Shown here piece after piece: positions 7,865 to 16,166 of a DNA stretch of 37,228 bases. Position numbers and translations under genes: made by a program. Position 1 is the first letter of the stretch; every line of letters begins with the position of its first letter. The notes below the pieces were generated by a model. It was not told where the DNA came from, ran no database searches, and was given only the letters and a program-made list of their open reading frames with translations. This DNA comes from Puniceicoccaceae bacterium (lineage in GTDB: Bacteria; Verrucomicrobiota; Verrucomicrobiia; Opitutales; Opitutaceae), in NCBI GenBank assembly GCA_007695295.1, contig REEB01000153.1, positions 1 through 37,228 on the forward strand, in the 5' to 3' direction.

Positions 7865-10800
7865 TCAGGGGGCGCCCGGCGGCATCCAGAGGATCCGCAG
7901 GCGGTGAAAGAGGCGCTCGCCGGAGTCCGGGGCCAGTTCGACCCGTTCGAATCCGGGCCGTTCCGAAGGGGTGACGACCAGTCCTTCGGTCACCGGCTCC
8001 CACACGAGCAGGTCGCTGCTGCGCTCGGGCACCACGGCCACGTCGGCCGCCTCCACCCGGCGCTCGAAGCGCAAGAGTCCGTCGTCGAGCACCGGTCCGG
8101 GAAAGCCCGGGGGCGGGGTCTCCCGCGCACCGAGGCCGAAGGCATAGCGGACCACGTTGGGCAGGAGGTCTCCTCCGGGCGCCGCCCACGGTCCGGAGAC
8201 GGCCGGATCGGCGAGCTCGGCCGCGGTGAAGACTTCCGCCTGCCAGGCCGCGAAGGTCGCCCGCCCGGGCCGCAGAAAGTCCACCGCTTCCGCCATCAGC
8301 GCCGTCCGCACGGCCGCGTCGACCACGCTTTCAAAGGGGAAGGACAAAAAAAGCACGCCGTGACCGCCGTCGTACTCCAGCCCGGCCACGCCCGCGGTCG
8401 CGCCTTCGCCACTGCTCGCCACCGCCCGGTCGAAAACGAGCGATCCCGACGCCGGGCCGCCCGTTGTCCTGCGAATTTGGATACTGTCCAGGGCGACTTC
8501 CGGGCCGGTGATGACGCCATCCCCCGGCAGCGCCCAAAAGAAGCCGGGGTTGTCCCGGATCGACGGCCAGGCCAGCTCCCGCCAGCCCGTGAAGTCGATC
8601 ACGGTCCAGGCGTTGACCCAGATTTCGCTGTCGCTGTCGCGCAGGGCGAGGCGCACTTCATGCCCGGAGGCGTCCCCATATATCCAGAGGCTGAAGTCGC
8701 CGTCGGCCGCAAAGGTCGGTTGGGTGGAGTTGAAGAGACGGATGAAGTTTCCCCCGCCCCAGACGTAGTCGAGCCGGCCGGCACTGCCCGCGGTCAGGAC
8801 TGGGCTCGCGGTCAGGGCGAAGGAGCTGGCGGGATCGGCGTTGGTCTGCCCGGAGAAGGAGGGCTGGCGCCAGCCCCCGAGGGTGGTGAAGTCGTCCACC
8901 GTCGTTTCCGGGCTTTGGATGTAGTTGATAATTGGATGCGAGCCCCCCACGGGTGCGAGGCGGTTGACCGGCCCGGCCCGGTAAGCGCCGCCGGAGCCGT
9001 CGTCGAGCCCGAAGCTCTCGAGCGCGGCAAAGCGGCCCCCGGCGGCCGCTTCCACTTCGAAAACGCCGGCCTCCCGACCCGCCACTTCCGCCTTCAGCCA
9101 CTCCTGAAGAAAGGCCTGCTGCCCGCCCTGACCGAGGTCCCAGGCGAAGTCGCCCCCGGTGAGAAAGAGCCGTCCGCCCTGCTCCAGCCAGGCCGTCAGC
9201 GCGGCTTCCGCACCGTCGGGCAGGGCCGCAAAGAGATTCGGGCCCAGCGCCCCCGCCCGTGATTGCATGCCCCCCATCCAGATGATGCCACGGTAGCGGG
9301 CCAGGTCGATCCGGCCGCGCCGGAGGGCTTCGAGGTCGGCGGTGTCGGCCCCGCCGGCAAAGCCGGCCGCCTCCAGGGCGCGCAGGTGGGGCACCACGTA
9401 GTCAAAGGTGTTCATCTGCCGCAGGATCCCGCGCCGCGCCGGCTGGCTGCCGAAGGGATCGGGCTGGACGACGTTTTGCAAGCGGTCCAAACGGTCGAAG
9501 CCCTGCACCAGCAGCAGCGGGGAAACGCTCGTCGCTCCGCCCATCACCGCCAGGGTCGCGGTCGGAAAGGATTCGCCGCCGGCATTGGTCGCGGTCACCC
9601 GGTAGTAGACGGTTTCCCCCGGCGTGGGTGCGGGCACGGTCCAGGTGGTGCCGCCGACCGCCGTGCCGTTGTCGAAACCGTGGCCGTTGGCCGACCGGTA
9701 GACCCGGTAGCCGGTGGCGGCATGGCCGAGCAGCGAGTTCAGCCCCACGCCGAAGTCCGGCGCATCCCAGGCCAGGGTGACGGTGCCGTCCGGGTTTTTC
9801 ACCACCCGGAAGGCTTCGGGCGGCTCGGGCAGGTAGACCGGCAAGTCAAAACCGGGCACGTGTTCATAATAATAGCGGACGATGCCTTTGTAGACGGCCC
9901 GCGCCATCTCCCTCCGGAATTCCGGATCGAGCAGAAACTGGGCGTCGACGGCGTTGTCGTGAAAGCCGATCTCCACCAGCGCGGCCGGCATGTGCGGGTT
10001 GTTGGAAGGATTGATCTCACCGAAGTTGGCGGTTTTCACGCCGCGGTCCGGCCAAGTGGCATCCCAGGACCGGCGAATGTCCGCCACCACCATCTGGTGC
10101 ACGGCGTTGCGGAGGTGGTTGCCCCCGGGCACGCCGTTGAAGGCGCCCCCGACCCCGGCGCTGGAGTAGGCGAAGGTCTCGGTGCCCCGGGCCAGGCCAT
10201 TGGCGCCGTTGGTGTGCCAGGAAAGGTAAACGGCGCGCCCGTCTTCCCAGGTCTCGTGGTTCCAGGCCGCAAACCGGGGCATGGCGTTGACGATGCCCAG
10301 GGAGGTCCAGTTGGGCATGCCCATGAAGCCGGCGTAGTAGCGGCCGGACTCCTCCCAACGGGGCTTGCCGCTGATCGTCCCCGAAGCCGGATCGGCCACG
10401 TCGCCCATGCCCCCGCCAAAGCGGACCGCTCCCGCCACGATCCGCTGGCCCGCCACGGAGGACTGGTTGTCGATCACCACCGCCGCGCGCTCCGGATCCT
10501 GGCCCGCCTCGAAGTGGTAGGTGCCGAGGTATTTCCACGTGAACCCGTCGCGGTTGAGGTCCTGCCGGTGCAGGGTCTCGCCCCCACTGTGACGCACCGT
10601 GATGCGGGCGTCGGTTGTGGTAGCGCCCCCGGTCGAGGGACGGTACCAAACATAGACGGCGTAATGGCCCGCAGCCGGCACCGCGGGCGCAAAGGTCGCC
10701 GTGGCGGTGGCCGGGCCGGCCGTGGTCAGCGCCCGGCGCTGGGTGCCGCCATAGGCTCCGGAAGCAGTCTCGGTCGTCCAGACGCCGGTCTCCTGGTAGC

Positions 10801-11563
10801 CGGCGCCCCCGTGGGGCAGGTTGACCATGTGGGTATTGAAATCGCGCTCCCGCGAGGGATGCACCCGGGCCCCCGCATTGCGGAGGTAGGGCACGAGAAA
10901 CTGCAGCACCGCTTCGCCGGTGCCATGGTCCTCGATGATGCCGTGGGTATTGCCGCGCTGGGTCGCCCACCGCCCGAGGTTCGAAGAATAATACCAGCCG
11001 TGCCCCGGACTCACATGCACAGAGGCACCCGCCAAGGCCCCGGGCCGCTCCCGCGGCGTCTCCACCGGAAATCCCGCGGGAGCGATCACCGGTCCAAGCG
11101 CGTCGGAACGACCGGGCGGCGGCGGCAGCCGGCCCGAGCCCAGCGCCCGGTCCACCGGCACCCACTCCCCGCTCTCCCCGTGCCGGAGTGAAACCAGCAG
11201 CACCTCCAGTCCCTCGATCTCCCTCACCCAGTCGACCGCTTCGTCGACGAGTAGCGCGGCCAGTGGCTCCCAGACCGGATCGTCGAGCCGAGCGGCCGCA
11301 TCCGCCTCCAGGCGCACCTCCGCCCGGGCGGGCGGCTCCAGCAGCACCCCGGCCAGGCGAAATCCCGCCGGCAGGGCCGCCGGCTCGAAGCCCGCCAGCA
11401 AAGCCTCCGCCCGCTCCTTCAGCGCGGAGCGAAGAGCTTCGGGATCAGGCGCTTCTTCCGCTCCCAGAGCGGGCGGGAAGAGCAGCGGAAGTCCAAAGAA
11501 GGCGGCGAGGCCATGGCGAAGGACGCGGGGAAATGTAAACACGGAAGGAGTGCGTGGGGGCAT
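7865..11563 (-). CDS. Large multidomain N-acetylmuramoyl-L-alanine amidase (Amidase_3) with internal golvesin-like domain
   Basis: A 1232-residue exported protein, numbered from the ATG at 11563; a GTG three codons earlier is possible. The signal peptide ends near residue 35. The Amidase_3 zinc-hydrolase fold is split. The first half holds the SPGHG histidine (H188) and a zinc-ligand glutamate candidate (E211 or E217). A golvesin-like beta domain (about 265-380, VPAAGHYAVYVWYRP, TYHFEAG) is inserted. The second half holds SWHTNGA (H450) and the catalytic glutamate in ALVEIGFHDN (E531). A fibronectin type III domain follows (about 580-675), then a Rossmann/glutaminase-like region (IIWMGGM, WLEQGGRLFLTGGDFAW), beta domains, and the W...ELADPAVSGP domain (about 1110-1232) shared with the GHL10 protein downstream. 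Expected reaction: cleavage of the MurNAc-L-Ala bond. It leads a tight three-gene operon; a pseudopilin gene lies 75 bases upstream on the same strand. Confidence 0.87.
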   Translation of the reverse strand: MPPRTPSVFTFPRVLRHGLAAFFGLPLLFPPALGAEEAPDPEALRSALKERAEALLAGFEPAALPAGFRLAGVLLEPPARAEVRLEADAAARLDDPVWEPLAALLVDEAVDWVREIEGLEVLLVSLRHGESGEWVPVDRALGSGRLPPPPGRSDALGPVIAPAGFPVETPRERPGALAGASVHVSPGHGWYYSSNLGRWATQRGNTHGIIEDHGTGEAVLQFLVPYLRNAGARVHPSRERDFNTHMVNLPHGGAGYQETGVWTTETASGAYGGTQRRALTTAGPATATATFAPAVPAAGHYAVYVWYRPSTGGATTTDARITVRHSGGETLHRQDLNRDGFTWKYLGTYHFEAGQDPERAAVVIDNQSSVAGQRIVAGAVRFGGGMGDVADPASGTISGKPRWEESGRYYAGFMGMPNWTSLGIVNAMPRFAAWNHETWEDGRAVYLSWHTNGANGLARGTETFAYSSAGVGGAFNGVPGGNHLRNAVHQMVVADIRRSWDATWPDRGVKTANFGEINPSNNPHMPAALVEIGFHDNAVDAQFLLDPEFRREMARAVYKGIVRYYYEHVPGFDLPVYLPEPPEAFRVVKNPDGTVTLAWDAPDFGVGLNSLLGHAATGYRVYRSANGHGFDNGTAVGGTTWTVPAPTPGETVYYRVTATNAGGESFPTATLAVMGGATSVSPLLLVQGFDRLDRLQNVVQPDPFGSQPARRGILRQMNTFDYVVPHLRALEAAGFAGGADTADLEALRRGRIDLARYRGIIWMGGMQSRAGALGPNLFAALPDGAEAALTAWLEQGGRLFLTGGDFAWDLGQGGQQAFLQEWLKAEVAGREAGVFEVEAAAGGRFAALESFGLDDGSGGAYRAGPVNRLAPVGGSHPIINYIQSPETTVDDFTTLGGWRQPSFSGQTNADPASSFALTASPVLTAGSAGRLDYVWGGGNFIRLFNSTQPTFAADGDFSLWIYGDASGHEVRLALRDSDSEIWVNAWTVIDFTGWRELAWPSIRDNPGFFWALPGDGVITGPEVALDSIQIRRTTGGPASGSLVFDRAVASSGEGATAGVAGLEYDGGHGVLFLSFPFESVVDAAVRTALMAEAVDFLRPGRATFAAWQAEVFTAAELADPAVSGPWAAPGGDLLPNVVRYAFGLGARETPPPGFPGPVLDDGLLRFERRVEAADVAVVPERSSDLLVWEPVTEGLVVTPSERPGFERVELAPDSGERLFHRLRILWMPPGAP

Positions 11564-11638
11564 GCGGAGCACGGGGACCGGGCGGACGACCGGTTCCTGT
11601 TGTCAGAGAGGAGGAAAGTGCGGTGACTCTCCGGGGAA

Positions 11639-12325
11639 TCAGTTGCGGAACTCGCGGCGGAGCTCGCGCAGGTAAATTTCGTCGAGATCGGTCGCGGTGT
11701 AAGCCGAAACATGGCCGTCGGCAAAAACCGTGTTCAACCGGTCGCCGGAGTGCCAACCAGCCCGGGGCCGGACGTCGTCCCCGGCAGCCCCGCCGGCATC
11801 TCGGCCGCGGTCATAGAGCACCGGGAAGCGGGAGGCTTCGCGGATCGTGGTCAGGGGCCGCCCCCGGAAAACTTGGTGGCCGTCTTCGGTCACGGGCAGG
11901 TTCTCCCAAACAAAGCGGTTCGCCCAATAGTTGTATTGCATGTCCGCGCGTGGATGACGGCTCGGGCAGCGCCAGACTCCGGTGGTGAAGCGCAGGGAGG
12001 GATTCACGTTCGAGGTCGGATCCTGGAACTCCGAGGTGAAGGGCTCCAAGACCTCCGCCATCCGCACCAGTTTCTCAAAGTCGCCCATGTTGGTGCCGGT
12101 GGAGCGAATCGTCGGGAGGCGGTCCTGGTTCTCATTCGCATAGGCAATCACCGCCATGCCGATCTGGCGCAGGTTGCTGACGCACTGGGCGGCGCGCGCG
12201 CTTTCGCGCACGGCCGCCACCGTCGGGATGAGGATCGCGGCCAGAATGCCGATGATCGCGATGACGGTGAGGAGCTCAATCAGGGTGAAGCCGGAGCTTC
12301 CCCGGGGAGATGGGTGCTTGATCAT
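11639..12325 (-). CDS. Type II secretion pseudopilin-like protein with H-X-DG motif
   Basis: A 228-residue protein with a prepilin N terminus: a short basic leader, GFTLIELL with the cleavage glycine and the E at +5, then a hydrophobic helix ([15 protein letters not shown]) and [17 protein letters not shown]. This is the standard layout of the many processed, exported pseudopilins of Verrucomicrobia, Planctomycetes and Lentisphaerae. Near the end is [16 protein letters not shown], the processing-associated H-X9-DG motif, here with ten residues between H and DG. The ATG at 12325 is chosen because it puts the cleavage site 12 residues in; the frame extends 23 codons upstream without family features. 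It may be surface-exposed or linked to secretion. It is divergent from the transport operon and sits 75 bases before the amidase gene; a bulged GC hairpin (11575-11597) lies between them. Confidence 0.88.
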   Translation of the reverse strand: MIKHPSPRGSSGFTLIELLTVIAIIGILAAILIPTVAAVRESARAAQCVSNLRQIGMAVIAYANENQDRLPTIRSTGTNMGDFEKLVRMAEVLEPFTSEFQDPTSNVNPSLRFTTGVWRCPSRHPRADMQYNYWANRFVWENLPVTEDGHQVFRGRPLTTIREASRFPVLYDRGRDAGGAAGDDVRPRAGWHSGDRLNTVFADGHVSAYTATDLDEIYLRELRREFRN

Positions 12326-12378
12326 GTGTTTCGCAGGTTGGCGCAAGGGTATGAAGTCCGTGGTGCGGGGCAACGCAC

Positions 12379-12396
12379 CGGTATTTACTAACACCG
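12379..12396. promoter_or_regulatory. Imperfect 18-bp palindrome in divergent control region
   Basis: CGGTATT and AACACCG flank a TACT centre, with one mismatch over seven base pairs per arm. It lies in a short AT-rich patch between the divergent pseudopilin and transport genes, 54 bases before the former and 88 before the latter. Size and place fit an operator for a dimeric regulator, but the family cannot be named and no clear -35/-10 pair is visible around it. Confidence 0.3.
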
Positions 12397-12483
12397 AAGT
12401 TAATTTTGTTTGTCAGGTCAAGAGAATTGGTTTCTTTCCCAGACAGGTTTCTTTTCCCCGCCCCGCGCCATCCGACCCGCAGC

Positions 12484-13392
12484 ATGAAAATCTCCGGCAC
12501 CTTTCTCGACGAGATCACCCACGACATCCCCAGCCAGAATTGGGGGCCGCAGGAGTGGGCGCGGGATTTCGACGCCATGAAGGCCGCCGGGATCGACACC
12601 GTCATCCTCATCCGCGCGGGCTACCGGCGCCAGGCCACCTTTCCCTCCCGGGTGCTGGAAAAAGAAGTCGGCATGCTGCCCTGCTACCTTGATCTGGTGG
12701 ATGTTTTTCTGATTGAGGCCGAACGCTGCGGGATGGATTTTTTCTTCGGCACCTACGACTCCGGCAGCCACTGGGTCGAGGGCCGCTACCAAGAGGAGGC
12801 CGACCTCAACCGCGCCTTTTGCGATGAGGTCATCGCGCGCTACGGCGGGCGGGCCGCTTTCAAGGGCTGGTACATCTCCCACGAGATCAACACCTTCAAC
12901 GAGGGGGTGATGGGCGTCTACGAACAGCTCGCCCGGCACCTGCGCGCCCTCAAGCCGCTGCCCATCCTCATCTCGCCCTATGTGAAAGGCGTGAAGCAAT
13001 TCGGGGCCGAGGCCATCTCCCTCAACCGCCATGTCGAGGAGTGGAGCCGGGTCTTCGCCCGGATCGAGGGCTTGGTCGACATCGTGGCTTTTCAGGACGG
13101 CCAGATGGACTTTCACGAGCTGAGCGATTTCCTTTCCGTCAACCGGGAGCTGGCGGCCCGCCACGGTCTCCGGAGCTGGAGCAACCTGGAAAGCTTCGAC
13201 CGCGACATGCCGATCAAATTCCCCCCCATCGCCTTCCCCAAGCTCCGCTACAAGCTGGAAGCCGCCCTTCGCGCCGGTGTCGAAAAGGTCATCACCTTCG
13301 AGTTCTCGCACTTCATGAGCCCGAACTCCATCTACCCCGCGGCCCACCATCTCTACCGCCGGTACCTGGAAATGCCGGATCCCCGCCCGTGA
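12484..13392 (+). CDS. DUF4434-type TIM-barrel glycoside hydrolase-like protein
   Basis: A 302-residue protein without signal peptide or membrane helix, so probably cytoplasmic. The opening MKISGTFLDEITHDIPSQNW and the DFDAMKAAGIDTVILIRAG strand-helix unit match DUF4434 proteins, a glycoside hydrolase-like TIM-barrel group often encoded beside sugar transporters. Further blocks are GTYDSGSHW, FKGWYISHEIN (E154 candidate acid), VAFQDGQMD, WSNLESFD (E238 candidate acid) and ITFEFSHFMSP. The ATG at 12484 is the first start that gives the family N terminus. The stop overlaps the start of the next gene (GTGA), so translation is coupled to the transport protein. It is probably an intracellular glycan-processing enzyme for the imported sugar; no substrate can be given. 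Confidence 0.82.
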   Translation: MKISGTFLDEITHDIPSQNWGPQEWARDFDAMKAAGIDTVILIRAGYRRQATFPSRVLEKEVGMLPCYLDLVDVFLIEAERCGMDFFFGTYDSGSHWVEGRYQEEADLNRAFCDEVIARYGGRAAFKGWYISHEINTFNEGVMGVYEQLARHLRALKPLPILISPYVKGVKQFGAEAISLNRHVEEWSRVFARIEGLVDIVAFQDGQMDFHELSDFLSVNRELAARHGLRSWSNLESFDRDMPIKFPPIAFPKLRYKLEAALRAGVEKVITFEFSHFMSPNSIYPAAHHLYRRYLEMPDPRP

Positions 13393-16148
13393 TCCGCCTC
13401 CCCCCAGGACTGGCCCGGCTGGCGCTGGCCGCCTCCGCGCTGGCTTTCGCTTCCCTCCCCGCTTTGGCCGAAACCACCCCCGCGGGCGGCGAGACGGTGA
13501 CGTTCCGGGCCCAGGGGCTTCCTTCGCCCACGGACACCCGCGTCACCGCCCTTGCCGCCCGCACCGTCCTGCGCGCTTTTCTCGACCAAAACCCCGGGAT
13601 CGAGATCCAGGCCTTCGCCATGCCCCAGATCGGCGGCACCGTGGCCATGGACGCCGCTCCGCTCATGGCCATCTCCGCCGGGGTGCCGCCGCACGCGATT
13701 TACGTCAATTTCCGCCAGTCCTCCACCTACCTCGCCCAAGGCTTTCTCGCCCCCATGGAGGTCCTGCTCGCCCGGCTGCTCAGCGACAACCCCGCCGTAC
13801 GCCAGTCCCGGCCGGATGGCTCCTGGCTCGCCGACCCCACCGCCGGGGAGATCGCCGCCGCACTGGAAAAACTCCGCGCCCGGGTTCCGGCACCGACTTG
13901 GCCGGTGGTCTTCCGCGAGGACGAAAGCGGCCTCACCCGCGAACGCCACGTCTGGGCTCTGCCCACCAGCAACCTCGTTTCCGCGCTTTTCTACCGGCGC
14001 GACCTTTTCAACGAGGCCGGCCTCGACCCCGAGCGCCCCCCCGAAACCTGGGCCGAGTTGCTCGAATACGCCCGCATCCTGCGCGTCCCCGAGCGCCAGC
14101 AGTTCGGCATGCTGTTCGGCTCCGGCCAGACCACCAGCTACCAGGCCTACGCCTTTCTCGTCTCCAACCGCGCCCGCGCCGTCGCGCTCGGTGAGGACGG
14201 CGAATGGCGGGCGGTGTACGATTCGCGCGAGGCGGCCGAGGCGGTGGAGTTTTTCTGGCGGTTGATCCGGGAGCCTTTCGAGCGCGACGGCCGCATCATC
14301 CGCGGCGCCGCCGGGCTCACCGCCGGCGCACTCTCGCTGGAGTGGGAGCGGGGCAAGGTCGGGATGCAGTTCGGCTACCTCGACGAGGAAATGCTGGAAG
14401 CCATCAACCCCCAGTTGGTCGGCATCGCCCCCGTCCCACGCTCCCCCCGCGGCGCCGCCGCCGGCGAGCTCAACGCCCGCATGCTCGGCGTCTTCAGCGA
14501 CGCCACCCCCAAGCAGCAACTCGCGGTCATGCGCTACATCTGGTTCCTCACCGGCCGGGAGGCCCGCGAGCTGCGCACCCGCGTCTTCGTCGAAAATGGC
14601 TTCGGGCAGTTCGTCAATCCGGATTTGTTGGAGGAATTTGGATACGAGCGCCTCCTCGCCCGCATCCCCGAGGGCTGGCGAACCGCCTTCGAAACCGCGC
14701 TCGCCGAAGGCGTGCCGGAGCCCTACGGCCGCAATACCCAGAACATCTACCGCTGGATGTCCGAGCCGATCAACCGCGCCCTCGACGAGTCCTTCCCCGG
14801 CCTCGACCAAGAGAGCCGCATCGACGTCATCCAGGGCTACCTCGCCGAGTCCGTCCGCGAGGTCAACCTCAAGGTCATGGGCCTGATCCCGCCGGAGGAA
14901 ATGACCAAGCGGCGGATCGTCGGCGGCCTCGTGCTCGCCCTCGTCGCCGCCGCCTTCATCGCCGGGCTCGGCCACATCTGGAACTACTTCTCCCGCGCCG
15001 CCCCGCCGGTCAGCCTGCGCAACAACTGGAACCGCTACGTCTGGGGCTACGTCCTGCTCGTACCCGGCTTCGGCCTCATCCTCATGTGGCAGTACCTGCC
15101 GCTGCTCACCGGCGGGCTCACCATCTCGCTGATGGACTACCGGATCGTCCAGGATAGCATCTGGGTGGGGGTGGATAATTTCGCCAACGTGCTCTTCGAC
15201 GACAAGTTCTGGTCCGCCCTCGGCCGCAGCTTTCACTTCGTCGCCCTCGCCATCGGGCTCGGCTTCTGGCCGCCCATCCTGCTCGCCATCCTCCTCCAGG
15301 AGGTGCCGACCAAAACGGCCAAGTACATCTACCGGACCATTTTCTACCTGCCCTCGGTGCTCATCGGGGTGGTGGTGATGTTTCTCTGGAAGCAGCTCTA
15401 CGACCCATCCGAGGAAGGCGTGCTGAACAAGATCCTGCTCAGCCTCAACTACCTCGACCCGGCCTCCGCCACCGTGGTCAAGCTGGCGTTCTTCGGGCTC
15501 TGGGTTTCTTTCGTCTTCGTCCTGCTCTGGCTGCCGGTGAAGCTCGAGGAGCTGCCGCGGCTGTTCAAGGCCGGGCTCTGGGCCGCCGGGGGCGGCTGCC
15601 TGATCCTCACACTCTGGCCGGTCCTCGGGGCCGGCTCCGCCGGGGCCGCCGCCGGGGCCATCGGCACGCTTTTCGGACGCTTCGATCTCGAACCACTGGA
15701 GTGGATCCAGTCCCCGCGCCTGGCCATGCTTTGCATCATCATCCCGATGGTCTGGGCCAGCACCGGGCCGGGCTGCATCATCTACCTCGCCGCCCTCAAG
15801 GGCATCCCCAACGAACTCTATGAGGCCGCCGAGATCGACGGCGCCAACCACTGGCACAAGGTCTTCTACATCGTCCTCCCGCGGCTCAAATACCTCATCG
15901 TGATCCAGTTCGTGGCCGCGGTCGTGGCCGCCTTCAAGGGCGGTGAGGAATTCATCCTCGTCATGACCGGCGGCGGCCCCGGCGACGCCACCACCATCCT
16001 CTCGCTGGAGATTTTCTTCCGCACCTTCATGGACCTGGAGTTCGGCCTCGGCACCGCCATGGCCTGGCTCATGGGCGCCCTTCTCATCGGCTTCTCCGCC
16101 TACCAGCTCAAAATCCTCTCCCGGGCCGAGTTCCGGGCCGGCGGCTGA
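13389..16148 (+). CDS. ABC sugar importer: solute-binding protein fused to MalF-type permease
   Basis: A 919-residue fusion. Residues 1-28 form a signal peptide (LALAASALAFASLPALAE). About 35-495 is a family-1 type solute-binding protein (FLDQNPGIEIQAF, ALPTSNLVSALFYRRDLFNEAGLD, YIWFLTGREA). A helix at about 511-533 then links to a MalF-like permease, about 550-919, with the cytoplasmic EAA loop at 812-831 (E-A-A...G, ending VLP). Between the early permease helices and the EAA region is an extra piece of about 80 residues (about 692-770) with two hydrophobic segments. Binding proteins are normally separate lipoproteins; here the receptor is covalently tied to the channel. The GTG start at 13389 overlaps the stop of the DUF4434 gene. 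The second permease follows after 18 bases. No ATPase gene is nearby, so a shared MalK-like ATPase elsewhere is expected. Confidence 0.9.
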   Translation: MIRLPPGLARLALAASALAFASLPALAETTPAGGETVTFRAQGLPSPTDTRVTALAARTVLRAFLDQNPGIEIQAFAMPQIGGTVAMDAAPLMAISAGVPPHAIYVNFRQSSTYLAQGFLAPMEVLLARLLSDNPAVRQSRPDGSWLADPTAGEIAAALEKLRARVPAPTWPVVFREDESGLTRERHVWALPTSNLVSALFYRRDLFNEAGLDPERPPETWAELLEYARILRVPERQQFGMLFGSGQTTSYQAYAFLVSNRARAVALGEDGEWRAVYDSREAAEAVEFFWRLIREPFERDGRIIRGAAGLTAGALSLEWERGKVGMQFGYLDEEMLEAINPQLVGIAPVPRSPRGAAAGELNARMLGVFSDATPKQQLAVMRYIWFLTGREARELRTRVFVENGFGQFVNPDLLEEFGYERLLARIPEGWRTAFETALAEGVPEPYGRNTQNIYRWMSEPINRALDESFPGLDQESRIDVIQGYLAESVREVNLKVMGLIPPEEMTKRRIVGGLVLALVAAAFIAGLGHIWNYFSRAAPPVSLRNNWNRYVWGYVLLVPGFGLILMWQYLPLLTGGLTISLMDYRIVQDSIWVGVDNFANVLFDDKFWSALGRSFHFVALAIGLGFWPPILLAILLQEVPTKTAKYIYRTIFYLPSVLIGVVVMFLWKQLYDPSEEGVLNKILLSLNYLDPASATVVKLAFFGLWVSFVFVLLWLPVKLEELPRLFKAGLWAAGGGCLILTLWPVLGAGSAGAAAGAIGTLFGRFDLEPLEWIQSPRLAMLCIIIPMVWASTGPGCIIYLAALKGIPNELYEAAEIDGANHWHKVFYIVLPRLKYLIVIQFVAAVVAAFKGGEEFILVMTGGGPGDATTILSLEIFFRTFMDLEFGLGTAMAWLMGALLIGFSAYQLKILSRAEFRAGG

Positions 16149-16166
16149 CCCGCACGCCCTCCCGCC

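Noticed and set aside
6056-9262. A 1068-codon open frame on the plus strand
   Set aside because: It is antisense to the long GHL10 gene and the amidase, and shows no motif; the minus-strand proteins are well supported.
11575-11597. Terminator between pseudopilin and amidase genes
   Set aside because: The stem has a bulge and no T run follows, so it was only mentioned with the pseudopilin gene.
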